From contig JAUCBJ010008999.1 of NCBI GenBank assembly GCA_032718475.1, positions 1 to 41,682 on the forward strand: a stretch of 41,682 nucleotides of DNA. Reading direction: 5' to 3'. The notes beneath the pieces were generated by a model. That model ran no database searches, was not told the origin of the DNA, and saw nothing but the letters and a program-made list of their open reading frames with translations. Shown one piece after another: positions 20,691 to 30,308 of this stretch. The position numbers were made by a program, and so were the translations under genes. Position 1 is the stretch's first letter. Every line of letters starts with the position of its first letter. This DNA is from Nemertoderma westbladi (taxonomy: Eukaryota; Xenacoelomorpha; Nemertodermatida; Nemertodermatidae).

Positions 20691-21011
20691 CTCTTTATTA
20701 TCCTAAAAACAATTTAAAATTAATATGAATATTGTTATATATATAATCAAAAAAAATTCATAAGCTACTCAACACAAATAAAATATAATATCTAAACTTT
20801 AATTAATTTAATATTTTCAGAATGACCTCGATTGAATCAGTTGAGCTCTTTATATATATTTCAAGTTTCTACTTATACCAACAAATCATAAATAACAGTT
20901 ACAATGGAAACTAATATCATAAATAAAGTTGCTTTTACAACTGAATTCTTTATAATAAAATCAAGTCTAAACCAAGATGTACATAATGCGTTTTTAATTT
21001 TCATTGATAAA

Positions 21012-21156
21012 GTAGGTTTTACATGCTAATGTTTTATTATGGTGGTGTAAACTCATGCATTTACATGCGAATGTTTTATACATAATCCCGTGCTCACATT
21101 AAAATTCACCAATATTTACTCAATAAAGTCACCTTTACATGCAAATACTTTATAAT
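21012..21156. promoter_or_regulatory. Three direct copies of TTTACATGC(N)AATxTTTTATA upstream of the polymerase
   Basis: Copies at about 21018-21038, 21060-21080 and 21134-21155 share TTTACATGC, a variable base, AAT and a TTTATA-like end. They lie in the gap between the unrecognised ORF (ends 21233) and the polymerase start (20690), both minus strand. The words combine an octamer-like ATGCNAAT with a T/A-rich core. A promoter or factor-binding array is possible but unproven; plain repeat decay is the alternative. Confidence 0.4.
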
Positions 21157-21232
21157 AATCATGCTTTGTGTTAAAAAGTTACCTTTACAAGTCAGTGTGA
21201 AACTGAAAAAAAAGTCTCTAGTTAATAATAAA

Positions 21233-22277
21233 TCAATCTGATACTGCTTTTATATGTTCCTTGTTGTAATCTGCTACCTCTTCACTTGCTTTTGTAACTT
21301 TTATTTTCTTTGTAGGTATAGAATCATTGTTGGGAATGGAAGATGTTCGAGATGTAGATCTGCGCTTTCTATCACTCGACGTCTCTTCGATGTATGTCTT
21401 TGGATTAAATGTGGGTGAAACTGTTTCTGGAAATGACTTATTAACCTTAAACTTCCATGTTGGTTGATATAGAATCGCAAAACCGTCTGCTATATCAGTT
21501 GATGAAACCTTTTCCATCATATCGTAGAGAAACTCTATATGTGGTATGTCTTTATCATAATGTAACTGTAAATATTTGCTTTCCTTGTCTGTAATAATTA
21601 CTTTTTTTTCTTGTACATTTATTTTTACTTTAAGTCGGTCAGATAAAGCTTTATCGCCCGTATCTAGCTCTGAAAATACACCTTTGTTACTAATTTCATA
21701 ATTCCATTCATACCACAATGAATTTTCTTCCGATGCTGTTAAGTTAAACCCATTATAATACCTAAGACCAATAGCATCAGAATATCTAGCTGAAATCTCC
21801 CATAGTCCCATATAAGCCGTTCCTTTATATTTGCTTACAAAACCAACAAAAGATGGGTTGGATAAATTAACAACAGAACACTGATTTATTATTTCGAGTG
21901 GTGGTGATAACAATTCTAATATTTCTATCTTACTCTGAAGCAATAAATTAATGAGTGATTTGTTTAGAATTTGACATTTGCCTCGCTTCTGAATATATAC
22001 GTTTTCAGTAATAACACAGGTGGAAATATTTAAATTTCCTCTTGTAAATTCTATATTAGGATAAATATTACCTCTTGAAACTGATGATTCCTTTTGTCGG
22101 TTGATTAATATTTCTAAGGTGTCTAGAATGTAGAGTGTATCCCAGTAAGAGAAGCATGTTGTTACAGTGCTATTGCTTGAGTGTAATATAAAGTACTTGC
22201 CATAAACAATACTACAGGTATATTTATTACATGTAAATTTCCAAGTATTGTTTGAACTTTTTTTTAAATAAATCCAT
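21233..22277 (-). pseudogene. Unrecognised ORF of the polymerase island, ~345 codons, one homopolymer frame change
   Basis: The frame ending at 21233 is open far beyond its first plausible start (21943) back to about 22287. An ATG at 22275-22277 is out of phase by one base across an eight-A run (about 22259-22266 on the minus strand). Segments include WDTLYILDTLEILINRQK, GLWEISARYSDAIG followed by YYNGFNLTASEENSLW, and a tail with two basic nuclear-signal-like clusters (DRKRRST; KKIKV). The YNGFNLT-x-x-E stretch faintly recalls PC4-like ssDNA-binding coactivators, but this is weak. Same strand, base composition and codon use as the polymerase suggest one element. Not recognised otherwise. Confidence 0.5.
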
Positions 22278-22286
22278 AATTAGAAT

Positions 22287-22697
22287 GAAAACTATTTTGA
22301 AAAATAAAAACTAAATAAATGATTATTAGATTGTAAAACTTCGGTTTATATGCTTGCTTTATTACAACAGAGTGACTTACAGTGAATAATATAGTAGCTT
22401 CGTGTAACAGATGCAACGTGTACAGCTAAAATTATTACATTAGCGTGAGTTAGAGAGTGAAATAGCAGTAACGAGTAACAGATGCAACGTGAACAATGCT
22501 AGTCCTATCATTCTAACTTATATTCAACTTAGTTGACCGACCAGTCACATATATACATCAATAAAAGAAATTGATTATTATTAATAGTCGAATTAATGTA
22601 TTCTATGGTATAGTAATTATGCATAATACTTTATAGGAACTAGAAGCTATTTATAAACATCTGCTACCGGTGTTGAAGATGAAGAATTCAATGGCTA
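22287..22697. other. No gene seen
   Basis: AT-rich. It contains a direct repeat of GTAACAGATGCAACGTG (about 22406 and 22476, the latter GAGTAACAGATGCAACGTG) but no ORF. Confidence 0.5.
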
Positions 22698-23086
22698 TGG
22701 TATAACTCGGATATTTATTGCCTTTTTCTCTCGAGGATGGGTGGAAAAGTGAGTTGAGAAATGTGGTAAAACACTAGGGTACAGCAACGTGGACAAGTAG
22801 CGGGTGGGAGGGTGGATAGGAAATCATTGAGTTAATCAATAACAAACAACACTAAAGAGAGAGAGAGAAAAAAAGTGAAAGGAAGAGTAACCATCATAGC
22901 TACGGTAGGTATACGATAGGATGGTTAGGTTAGGCTACGTACTGTACAGTATAATATCATATCATATCATCGATTGAATATTTTGTTATAACTCGGATAT
23001 TTATCGCCTTTTTCTCTCGAGGTTGGGTGGAAGAGTGGGTGACGCGTTGTGAGGAGTTATAACGGTCTCGAGTTCGAACCCTGTTG
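22698..23086 (+). repeat. Two related SINE-like segments, second with a tRNA B-box-like word
   Basis: TATAACTCGGATATTTATTG with CCTTTTTCTCTCGAGG(A/T)TGGGTGGAA at 22698-22750 recurs at 22987-23035. The second copy continues to GAGTTCGAACCC (about 23071), which resembles the Pol III B box of tRNA-derived SINEs. No full tRNA fold was found. Between them are short GATCATATC-like and GAGA repeats. Confidence 0.4.
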
Positions 23087-23134
23087 AATATTTTGTTATC
23101 TGAAAAATTGCAAAATTAAATTTAGTTACTGGTG

Positions 23135-23595
23135 AAAAATAGTAGAAGTTACCTGTAGACACCTCTAGCGTCTGTAAAATAAAGGTTGGTAAATATGAAA
23201 ATACTGGTTGCTGAAAAATAGCGATTTGAAAAATAGTAGACGTTACCTGTAGACACTCGTAGCGTCTGTAAAATAAAGGTTGGTAAATATGAAAATACTG
23301 GTTGCTGAAAAATAGCAATTTGAAAAATAGTAGACGTTACCTGATGCTAAGTGTAGACACCTGAACACCTGTAAGATAAAGGTTGGTGAATATGAAAATA
23401 CTGGTTGGTGAAAAATAGCGAAGTGAAAAAATAGTAGAAGTTACCTGTAGACACTCGTAGCGCCTGTAAAATAAAGGTTGGTGAATATGAAAATACTGGT
23501 TGGTGAAAAATAGCGATTTGAAAAATAGTAGACGTTACCTGATGCTAAGTGTAGACACCCAAACACCTGTAAGATAAAGGCTGGTGATTGGATGC
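23135..23595. repeat. Tandem repeat, period ~94 bp (one 104-bp unit), about 4.7 copies
   Basis: The word AGTAGA(A/C)GTTACCTG recurs at 23141, 23235, 23329, 23433 and 23527. The larger step comes from a 10-base ATGCTAAGTG insertion, which also recurs in the last copy. Each unit carries TGTAGACAC, AAATAAAGGTTGGT and GAAAATACTGGTTG. No coding potential is assigned. Confidence 0.92.
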
Positions 23596-23784
23596 AGTAC
23601 TAGCGTTGGTTGACTAATAACGCCTCTAGCGGAATAAGCGAGAACTTGAGAAGTTACCATGGTTACGGTTGAAATGCTGGCATCTGATTGGATGAAATAA
23701 TAACGACCACTGGTAAAGGTTGAATTGGTGGCTTCTGATTGGATGCAGTACTAGAAATGGATGGTAATGATGGGCTATAGGTGA

Positions 23785-24275
23785 CCTTTATCCAGTATCA
23801 TACAAATATATACTACTCATGCGTAGAACAAAGTCAACCACAATAATGAACAAGAATGGTGCAAGTGTGTCTCCTTGGAGGACGCCCCATAACACTTCAA
23901 ATGGTTCTGTGTCACCGTCAACAGTAGACACAAATGTTGTCGAACCATCGTATACTGATCTGATTGCTGCAATAATTTCATCAGGAATCCCATATAATGA
24001 AAGTATGCTGAACATACGTGAGCGAGAGACTGAATCAAAGGCCTTGAAGAAGTCAACAAAGATAACAGCCAGATGCCTGTCTTTCTTTTTTGATAACTCT
24101 TCAATTATCCTTCTAAGTGCCAAAATGGGCTCCATGGTCCCACGACCTTTACGGAACCCATTCTGATTTCCACGGAGCAGTCTCTCAATGGGATCCCTGA
24201 TGCGATTTAATAGAATCCTATTGTATAGCTTTGCAGCAATCGAGATCAATGAGATTCCCCGAAAAGAACCATAGA
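23785..24275 (-). mobile_element. Internal LINE-A fragment (RT palm)
   Basis: Reverse-strand match to LINE-A covering SIAAKLYNRILLNRIRD, GNQNGFRKGRGT, motif A FVDFFKAFDS and motif B GVLQGDTLAPFLF, stopping before motif C. It keeps the motif A region that is deleted from the copy at 8050-10192. Both ends are truncated and no (TAG)n tail is present, so rearrangement rather than simple 5' truncation made it. Its left-unit neighbour is the tandem 2.2-kb duplication. Confidence 0.88.
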
Positions 24276-24338
24276 GTGTTAGGTTGCCAGTGTTAGGTTG
24301 TTAGTGTTAGAGTGTTAGTGTTAGTGTTGAGGTATTAA
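24276..24338. repeat. TGTTAG-rich simple repeat
   Basis: About seven TGTTAG words with slight spacers, between the LINE-A fragment and the first 2.2-kb unit. Possibly a filler or decayed microsatellite. Confidence 0.7.
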
Positions 24339-24725
24339 TAGTCTAGTGACTTGCCTCAGATTCACCAATGGCTTTGTTGGTCGGGGTGGAACATGAGAGT
24401 ATCCTCCAACTCCAGAATCCCTCTCCCCATCACAAACTGGCCTCCCTGGTGACCCAGGGTTTGGGCCAGAAAGGTCATCAGGAAAGGGACTCAAAGAATT
24501 GTTGGCTGCTCTCTCTCCAGTAGGGGGTGAGACAGGCAGCCGGTCAGGAGTTAACTGACGCCTGTGAGGCCGATTGTGTCCGGTAATTCCACTGGCCTCT
24601 AATGGCCGGACCTCCGCATTGCTAATGTAATCCATAGTGGGGGTTGGGGGGTGCTTTTTTGCCGAGTCAGCTCTCGGGGCAAATACCACACCCTGGTTTG
24701 CCATTCCACAGGGTGGGTGTCGCAA
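24339..24725 (-). CDS. Gamma frame, unit 1 (proline-rich, unrecognised)
   Basis: Minus-strand frame starting MRHPPCGMANQGVVFAPRAD, rich in Pro, Arg and Gly, about 129 codons inside the unit. No domain. The matching frame in unit 2 runs longer because its sequence continues into the poly-C region. It may be only an open frame in GC-rich noncoding sequence; equal conservation of all positions between the copies gives no help. Confidence 0.25.
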
Positions 24726-25140
24726 TGGAGTCAGATATGAGGCCCATCACCCATATCTACTCTGGCGCACATGACCCACCATTGGCTGTTGCAGCTCATC
24801 TGCTGGGTCATGCCCTGTACCCTTGCTGCCAGGTGCAGGTCGCAGTGAAGTGCTCTCAGAGTGGACATGAGAACACTCTACTCCTGACCAGCCATTGGTA
24901 GATCACCATCTGCCTGGTCAGGCCATATACCCATGCAGCCAAGTATATGGGTCCTTAATCCAGGACCAAGGGCGTCCTTATCCCAGAACGAAGGGGGTCC
25001 TAGTTACAGGACCAGATTTGCCCTAGTAAGAGGGTCTATGCAGCTACAGGTGGCACCTCCTTTATGCTGCATGGAGGTGGCAAGTTTTCTTGATCAATGA
25101 CCTAGAATACCTGACCTGACGCCAAGGTCACGGTGGCGGG

Positions 25141-25584
25141 TCACGATGATTGGTCACGGTGGCGGGATAGATAAGGCAGCCAATCAGAGGGAACATCACG
25201 GGTAATAGCGTCGATACCTGGAGGAATGTCGATAGTTTTCTCACGTAGAGCAACTATAAATGAGTCCTTGGCCTTCCTCTCATAGGTTATTACCTCTGCG
25301 GTCTCCCTCTGTCGGAACAGACACTCCTGGGCCAAGGGCAGACTACTGTACTCGAGGGAGTTGCTTAGCAACAATGCCTTGAGGACTCTGTCTGCGGCTT
25401 CGAACATCTTATTAAACTGTCTATGCGATATAGCGTAGTGGTATAACTGCTCATCCACATAGCGTCGGAATATGTTGTTATAATCGTCTTGGGTTATACA
25501 ACAGGAGTCAGGGTTGAGTTTACTGTACTCAAAACTATCAACATAGTTAACTTTATATAAATCCTGTTCGGTTTTCGAACTCAC
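25141..25584 (-). CDS. Beta ORF, unit 1 (unrecognised, ~147 codons)
   Basis: Frame entered at about 25584 without an ATG. It overlaps the end of alpha by about 30 bases in the +1 phase. It contains SSKTEQDLYKVNYVDSFEY, ITQDDYNNIFRRYVDEQLYH, an Arg/Lys-rich helix and a DVPSDWLPYLSRHRDQ end. It looks alpha-helical and soluble. The alpha/beta overlap includes an AGGTGAGT word identical to a 5' splice consensus, so joining could be by splicing, by frameshifting, or not at all. The same overlap is present in both units, so it predates the duplication. Confidence 0.45.
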   Translation of the reverse strand: MSSKTEQDLYKVNYVDSFEYSKLNPDSCCITQDDYNNIFRRYVDEQLYHYAISHRQFNKMFEAADRVLKALLLSNSLEYSSLPLAQECLFRQRETAEVITYERKAKDSFIVALREKTIDIPPGIDAITRDVPSDWLPYLSRHRDQSS

Positions 25585-26334
25585 CTAGGGATAGTAAGAG
25601 GTGTTGGAGAAATTTTTCTGTAGAGAACGGCGTGATAGAGGTGAAAACAACGATTGCAGGTTTGGTTTGTGATTTATTTACGAATCGTTGAATGTGTTGG
25701 CGACTGTTCTGTAGTATAGGATCTAAAAATCGTCTAGTAACTCAGCAGCTAGAGCGATTCCGTTGTTAGCTTGGATTTGAAGGTGTTCGGCTGCCTTCAC
25801 AACACCAGACGCTCGTAGTTTAACTTTATTGCCCAGTCCATTTATCCATTCCGACTCTCCAAACTCCAATGAAATTTTATGATCTTTATTCGATTCAGAA
25901 GTGAAACATTTATGGTAGATTTCAAGAGACTGGAAAGTATTTCGTAATTCTGGTGGTCTTAGGTTAAACTTAGTTATGTAGTCTGCGCAATATGAGCTCT
26001 TTATATAATCTTTGATCAGCAGTTCTTGTGAAGCTGTAAACTGTCTGGCCAGTGGTAGTGCAGCTCGCTCAACTACAGGTTTGAGTTGGTCATTGTTTAT
26101 TATTATTCTTTGACTCTTCTGGATTGGATATTTGTGAAGAAATCCACTTCGGTTTTCTGGAATGACACTTTGAATATGGAGGAATTGGACATTGGTGTTA
26201 AAGTAACCCAGATTAAGGCAGTGGAAGACTAGTTCAGGTACCCCAATATTTCTAGTGGTGAATCCTTTTTCCTTGGTTGACCTTTTCTGTTCGGCTAATC
26301 TGGCCCCTGTAATTTGTTCATTTACAATTGGCAT
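25553..26334 (-). pseudogene. Alpha ORF, unit 1 (unrecognised; has ATG but a late frameshift)
   Basis: ATG at 26332-26334 opens MPIVNEQITGARLAEQKRST, followed by IQKSQRIIINNDQLKPVVER, RPPELRNTFQSLEIYHKC and EFGESEWINGLGNKVKLR. A one-base loss relative to unit 2 near 25730 ends the frame at 25723 (LLDDF); beyond it the reading DPILQNSRQHIQRFV to about 25553 continues in another phase. I do not recognise the family: no HUH, Walker or RT motif was found. The protein may be a structural or DNA-binding product of a small element. Confidence 0.45.
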
Positions 26335-26460
26335 TTGTTGGCCAACAAACTTACCAGGCTTTGGTGAACTCTCCAGGATTTGGTGGAAGTTCCATTAATT
26401 AAAACGGAACCTCTTAACCCTATTTATTAGTACCGGGCTATAAAATGTTGTACAAATACC

Positions 26461-26515
26461 GGGGGGGGGGGGGGGGGGGGGTCATATTGACCCACCCCCC
26501 CCCCCCCCCCCCCCC
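26461..26515. repeat. G-run / C-run palindrome closing unit 1
   Basis: 21 G, then TCATATTGA, CCCA and 21 C. The core GGGGTCA-TAT-TGACCC is a perfect inverted repeat. The same arrangement with 16 G and 14 C closes unit 2 at 28696-28734. Confidence 0.95.
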
Positions 26516-26567
26516 TCAGCTCACCTTGTCGCATTGGGGACCCGAGTGTTAGGGTGTTTACTGAGGC

Positions 26568-26954
26568 TAGTCTAGTGACTTGCCTCAGATTCACCAATGG
26601 CTTTGTTGGTCGGGGTGGAACATGAGAGTAGCCTCCAACTCCAGAATCCCTCTCCCCATCACAATCTAGCCTCCCTGGTGACCCAGGGTTTGGGCCAGAA
26701 AGGTCATCAGGAAAGGGACTCAAAGAATTGTTGGCTGCTCTCTCTCCAGTAGGGGGTGAGACAGGCAGCCGGTCAGGAGTTAACTGACGCCTGTGAGGCC
26801 GATTGTGTCCGGTAATTCCACTGGCCTCTAATGGCCGGACCTCCGCATTGCTAATGTAATCCATAGTGGGGGTTGGGGGGTGCTTTTTTGCCGAGTCAGC
26901 TCTCGGGGCAAATACCACACCCTGGTTTGCCATTCCACAGGGTGGGTGTCGCAA
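26568..26954 (-). CDS. Gamma frame, unit 2 (proline-rich, unrecognised)
   Basis: Same reading as in unit 1. The frame stays open across the unit junction into the palindromic G/C runs to 26427, where it reads as poly-proline; that extension is an artefact. The coding nature of the whole frame is doubtful. Confidence 0.22.
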
Positions 26955-27374
26955 TGGAGTCAGATATGAGGCCCATCACCCATATCTACTCTGGCGCACA
27001 TGACCCACCATTGGCTGTTGCAGCTCATCTGCTGGGTCATGCCCTGTACCCTTGCTGCCAGGTGCAGGTCGCAGTGAAGTGCTCTCAGAGTGGACATGAG
27101 AACACTCTACTCCTGACCAGCCATTGGTAGATCACCATCTGCCTGGTCAGGCCATATACCCATGCAGCCAAGTATATGGGTCCTTAATCCAGGATCAAGG
27201 GCGTCCTTATCCCAGAACGAAGGGGGTCCGGTCCTAGTTACAGGACCAGATTTGCCCTAGTAAGAGGGTCTATGCAGCTACAGGTGGCACCTCCTTTATG
27301 CTGCATGGAGGTGGCAAGTTTTCTTGATCAATGACCTAGAATACCTGACCTGACGCCAAGGTCACGGTGGTGGG

Positions 27375-27818
27375 TCACGATGATTGGTCACGGTGGCGGG
27401 ATAGATAAGGCAGCCAATCAGAGGGAACATCACGGGTAATAGCGTCGATACCTGGAGGAATGTCGATAGTTTTCTCACGTAGAGCAACTATAAATGAGTC
27501 CTTGGCCTTCCTCTCATAGGTTATTACCTCTGCGGTCTCCCTCTGTCGGAACAGACACTCCTGGGCCAAGGGCAGACTACTGTACTCGAGGGAGTTGCTT
27601 AGCAACAATGCCTTGAGGACTCTGTCTGCGGCTTCGAACATCTTATTAAACTGTCTATGCGATATAGCGTAGTGGTATAACTGCTCATCCACATAGCGTC
27701 GGAATATGTTGTTATAATCGTCTTGGGTTATACAACAGGAGTCAGGGTTGAGTTTACTGTACTCAAAACTATCAACATAGTTAACTTTATATAAATCCTG
27801 TTCGGTTTTCGAACTCAC
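27375..27818 (-). CDS. Beta ORF, unit 2 (unrecognised)
   Basis: Protein reading identical to the unit 1 beta frame over 147 codons, although the surrounding noncoding sequence has several differences. No domain recognised. It overlaps alpha by about 30 bases in the +1 phase. Confidence 0.45.
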   Translation of the reverse strand: MSSKTEQDLYKVNYVDSFEYSKLNPDSCCITQDDYNNIFRRYVDEQLYHYAISHRQFNKMFEAADRVLKALLLSNSLEYSSLPLAQECLFRQRETAEVITYERKAKDSFIVALREKTIDIPPGIDAITRDVPSDWLPYLSRHRDQSS

Positions 27819-28569
27819 CTAGGGATAGTAAGAGGTGTTGGAGAAATTTATCTGTAGAGAACGGCGTGATAGAGGTGAAAACAACGATTGCAGGTTTGGT
27901 TTGTGATTTATTTACGAATCGTTGAATGTGTTGGCGACTGTTCTGTAGTATAGGATCTAAAACTTCGTCTAGTAACTCAGCAGCTAGAGCGACTCCGTTG
28001 TTAGCTTGGATTTGAAGGTGTTCGGCTGCCTTCACAACACCAGACGCTCGTAGTTTAACTTTATTGCCCAGTCCATTTATCCATTCCGACTCTCCAAACT
28101 CCAATGAAATTTTATGATCTTTATTCGATTCAGAAGTGAAACATTTATGGTAGATTTCAAGAGACTGGAAAGTATTTCGTAATTCTGGTGGTCTTAGGTT
28201 AAACTTAGTTATGTAGTCTGCGCAATATGAGCTCTTTATATAATCTTTGATCAGCAGTTCTTGTGAAGCTGTAAACTGTCTGGCCAGTGGTAGTGCAGCT
28301 CGCTCAACTACAGGTTTGAGTTGGTCATTGTTTATTATTATTCTTTGACTCTTCTGGATTGGATATTTGTGAAGAAATCCACTTCGGTTTTCTGGAATGA
28401 CACTTTGAATATGGAGGAATTGGACATTGGTGTTAAAGTAACCCAGATTAAGGCAGTGGAAGACTAGTTCAGGTACCCCAATATTTCTAGTGGTGAATCC
28501 TTTTTCCTTGGTTGACCTTTTCTGTTTGGCTAATCTGGCCCCTGTAATTTTTTCATTTACAATTGGCCT
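27787..28569 (-). pseudogene. Alpha ORF, unit 2 (full frame, start codon lost)
   Basis: The frame is open from 28569 to 27787 (about 260 codons) without the frameshift of unit 1, running through ANNGVALAAELLDEVLDP and KSQTKPAIVVFTSITPFSTD to the overlap with beta. The codon aligned with the unit 1 ATG is AGG here (28567-28569), so no start is available at that place. The two units therefore carry different single lesions in the same gene. Confidence 0.5.
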
Positions 28570-28695
28570 TTGTTGGCCAACAAACTTACCAGGCTTTGGT
28601 GAACTCTCCAGGATTTGGTGGAAGTTCCATTAATTAAAACGGAACCTCTTAACCCTATTTATTAGTACCGGGCTATAAAATGTTGTACAAATACC

Positions 28696-28734
28696 GGGGG
28701 GGGGGGGGGGGTCATATTGACCCCCCCCCCCCCC
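28696..28734. repeat. G-run / C-run palindrome closing unit 2
   Basis: 16 G, TCATATTGA, 14 C. A fully palindromic arrangement that could extrude as a cruciform or form a G-quadruplex/i-motif pair. Confidence 0.95.
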
Positions 28735-29330
28735 ATCGAAAATCTACAAATATTTACGAAAACGTGTGATTTTTTGTTTGTTCGTAGGTATCACTTGTCT
28801 GGATCTGACCGAAAAAAAAAATTTTCGAAAAAATGTACTGGGGTGGTTATATTGCAGCACCAAAATTACAAGTAGTGCACAATTTTCACAAAATTTGAAA
28901 GTTACATTTTCGGCTAATTATTTTTCAATACAGGTTTTCTGGGGTGCAAAATACATTGGAAATTATTTAAAAATGATATGATTACTATAAATGGCTGTTT
29001 ACTCCTCTCTGCGTAGGAAAAAAATGAAAAAAACAAGTAACCAGCACTTTTCAGTTAGAACACAAAATTTTTAATTCACTTATACGATGCTATAAATTCA
29101 CATTTTCAGGTTTTCGAGGGCGCTGATTCTAATGGAATACATTTCTAATATGGCAGATCATTGCTACTTGTATTTTTCGGCATAATTTGACAAATTTTGG
29201 TGCTAGCACCAAATTTCGTACCCATCACCAAAAAGTAAAAGTTGGCGATGTCCAGTGCTGGAAATTGGAAATTGGAAATGGAAAAGATTTGAAGTGGAAT
29301 TCATTGTATTCATCGCAGTATGTTATGTTG
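28735..29330. other. No gene seen
   Basis: AT-rich, with runs such as GAAAAAAAAAATTTTCG. No ORF looks coding. Confidence 0.5.
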
Positions 29331-29760
29331 TCCGTTGCGTGCGCAGTTCGGGGCGTAGGCGGTGTAACTAGTCCAGCTGTAGATCCCGGATTGCCGCGCA
29401 ACACCCCCTCTATCCCGTTATTCTGGTGGGTCCATGGTGAATCCACATGACTTCGACGATAGAGGTTTTATGTTCTCAGTCGCGTTATTCTGGTGGGACC
29501 GTTGCGTGGATTTTGGGGCGTAGGCGGTGTAACTAGTCCAGCTGTAGATCCCAGAATGTTGTGCAACCCTATCCCACATGACTTCGTCGACTGAGCTTTA
29601 TGTTGTTGGAAGTGTTATTCTGGTGGGTCCCTGGTGCATCCACGTGACTTCACTTCCAGCGTCTTCATTGTCCGTTACGTGTGCAGTTTGGGGCGTAGGC
29701 GGTGTAACTAGCCCAGCTGTAGATCCCAGATTGCCGCGTAACACCCCTTCCACAACGAAA
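29331..29760. repeat. Three-copy interspersed direct repeat
   Basis: GGGGCGTAGGCGGTGTAACT with AGTCCAGCTGTAGATCCC occurs at 29350, 29515 and 29690 (steps 165 and 175). A second shared word, TTATTCTGGTGGG, and CACATGACTTCG sit between copies in rotated order. The copies are GC-richer than their surroundings. No RNA fold was recognised. Confidence 0.85.
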
Positions 29761-29824
29761 ATTTCCCAAAGAAGATGATTGAATGTAGTTGGAAATGATG
29801 AAAAGGATCAGACAACTCTACTAT

Positions 29825-30080
29825 AAACCTGAATGATGACGCGTATGATGATGAAAATGAAATGATGCGCACCCTGGTGCTGCGCTTATAACAAATGATG
29901 ATAGCCGGGGGGCTATAACCCCAATGATGATGTGGAAATGTGGAAATAAATGAAATGTGAAATAAATGGTGGAAATAAATGTGTTGAAATATGTTGAAAT
30001 AAATGAAATGAGATGAAATAATAATGAGAAATGAAAAAAGACAAAAAAAAATGTATAAAAAATAAAGTAAAGAATTGGAA
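29825..30080. repeat. Low-complexity GATGA / AAATAAATG tract
   Basis: Purine-rich on the plus strand with GATGATGA then GAAATAAATG words. Phe/His/Ser-rich minus-strand frames here are artefacts of composition. Confidence 0.85.
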
Positions 30081-30308
30081 AAAAGAAGAGGACATAAAAA
30101 GTCATAAAAACTGGTTGGATATTAAATGAATAGTTATAGTAACTGTAAATGCTGAATGTATTAGCAATAAGATGATAGATGCCTATATAGCAATGTTATT
30201 AATAAACTGAACTAAAAATAAAACTGAATTATTCTGCAATCACTATAGTTTCAGACTTTCTGGACTTATAATTAACTGATCTAATTTGTAACGGACATAA
30301 TCGTAAAT
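30081..30308. other. No gene seen; possible 5' region of the gag-like gene
   Basis: AT-rich leader before the ATG at 30309. No LTR end or TATA box could be supported. Confidence 0.4.

Larger units (their letters stand above)
24339..26515 (-). repeat. Tandem 2.2-kb duplication, unit 1
   Basis: Near-identical to 26568-28734 (offset 2229 at the left edge and 2235 near the ORF starts, because unit 2 gained a few bases near 27230). Both begin TAGTCTAGTGACTTGCCTC and end with a G-run, TCATATTGA and a C-run. I noted only about a dozen differences by eye over the whole length. Each carries the same set of minus-strand frames (alpha, beta, gamma). Confidence 0.95.
26568..28734 (-). repeat. Tandem 2.2-kb duplication, unit 2
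   Basis: Second head-to-tail copy; see unit 1 at 24339-26515. About 50 bases at 26516-26567, ending CTGAGGC, separate the two units. Copy-specific changes include loss of the alpha ATG, intact reading at the alpha frameshift site, and a 5-6 base gain near 27230. Confidence 0.95.

Noticed and set aside
16116-22300. Complete canonical Polinton
   Set aside because: No integrase, FtsK-type ATPase, adenoviral-type protease or capsid gene could be recognised on either strand, so only the polymerase class supports the assignment.
23060-23090. tRNA gene
   Set aside because: Only a B-box-like word is present; no cloverleaf or A box at the right distance could be drawn.
23135-23595. CRISPR-like array with ~94-bp period
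   Set aside because: The whole period is repeated, including the would-be spacers; it is a tandem satellite.
26427-26567. Poly-proline C-terminus of the gamma frame
   Set aside because: Arises only from reading through the G/C-run palindrome between the units.
29821-30105. Phe/His-rich membrane-like frames on the minus strand
   Set aside because: Low-complexity GATGA/AAATAAATG tract; the composition alone gives the hydrophobic residues.
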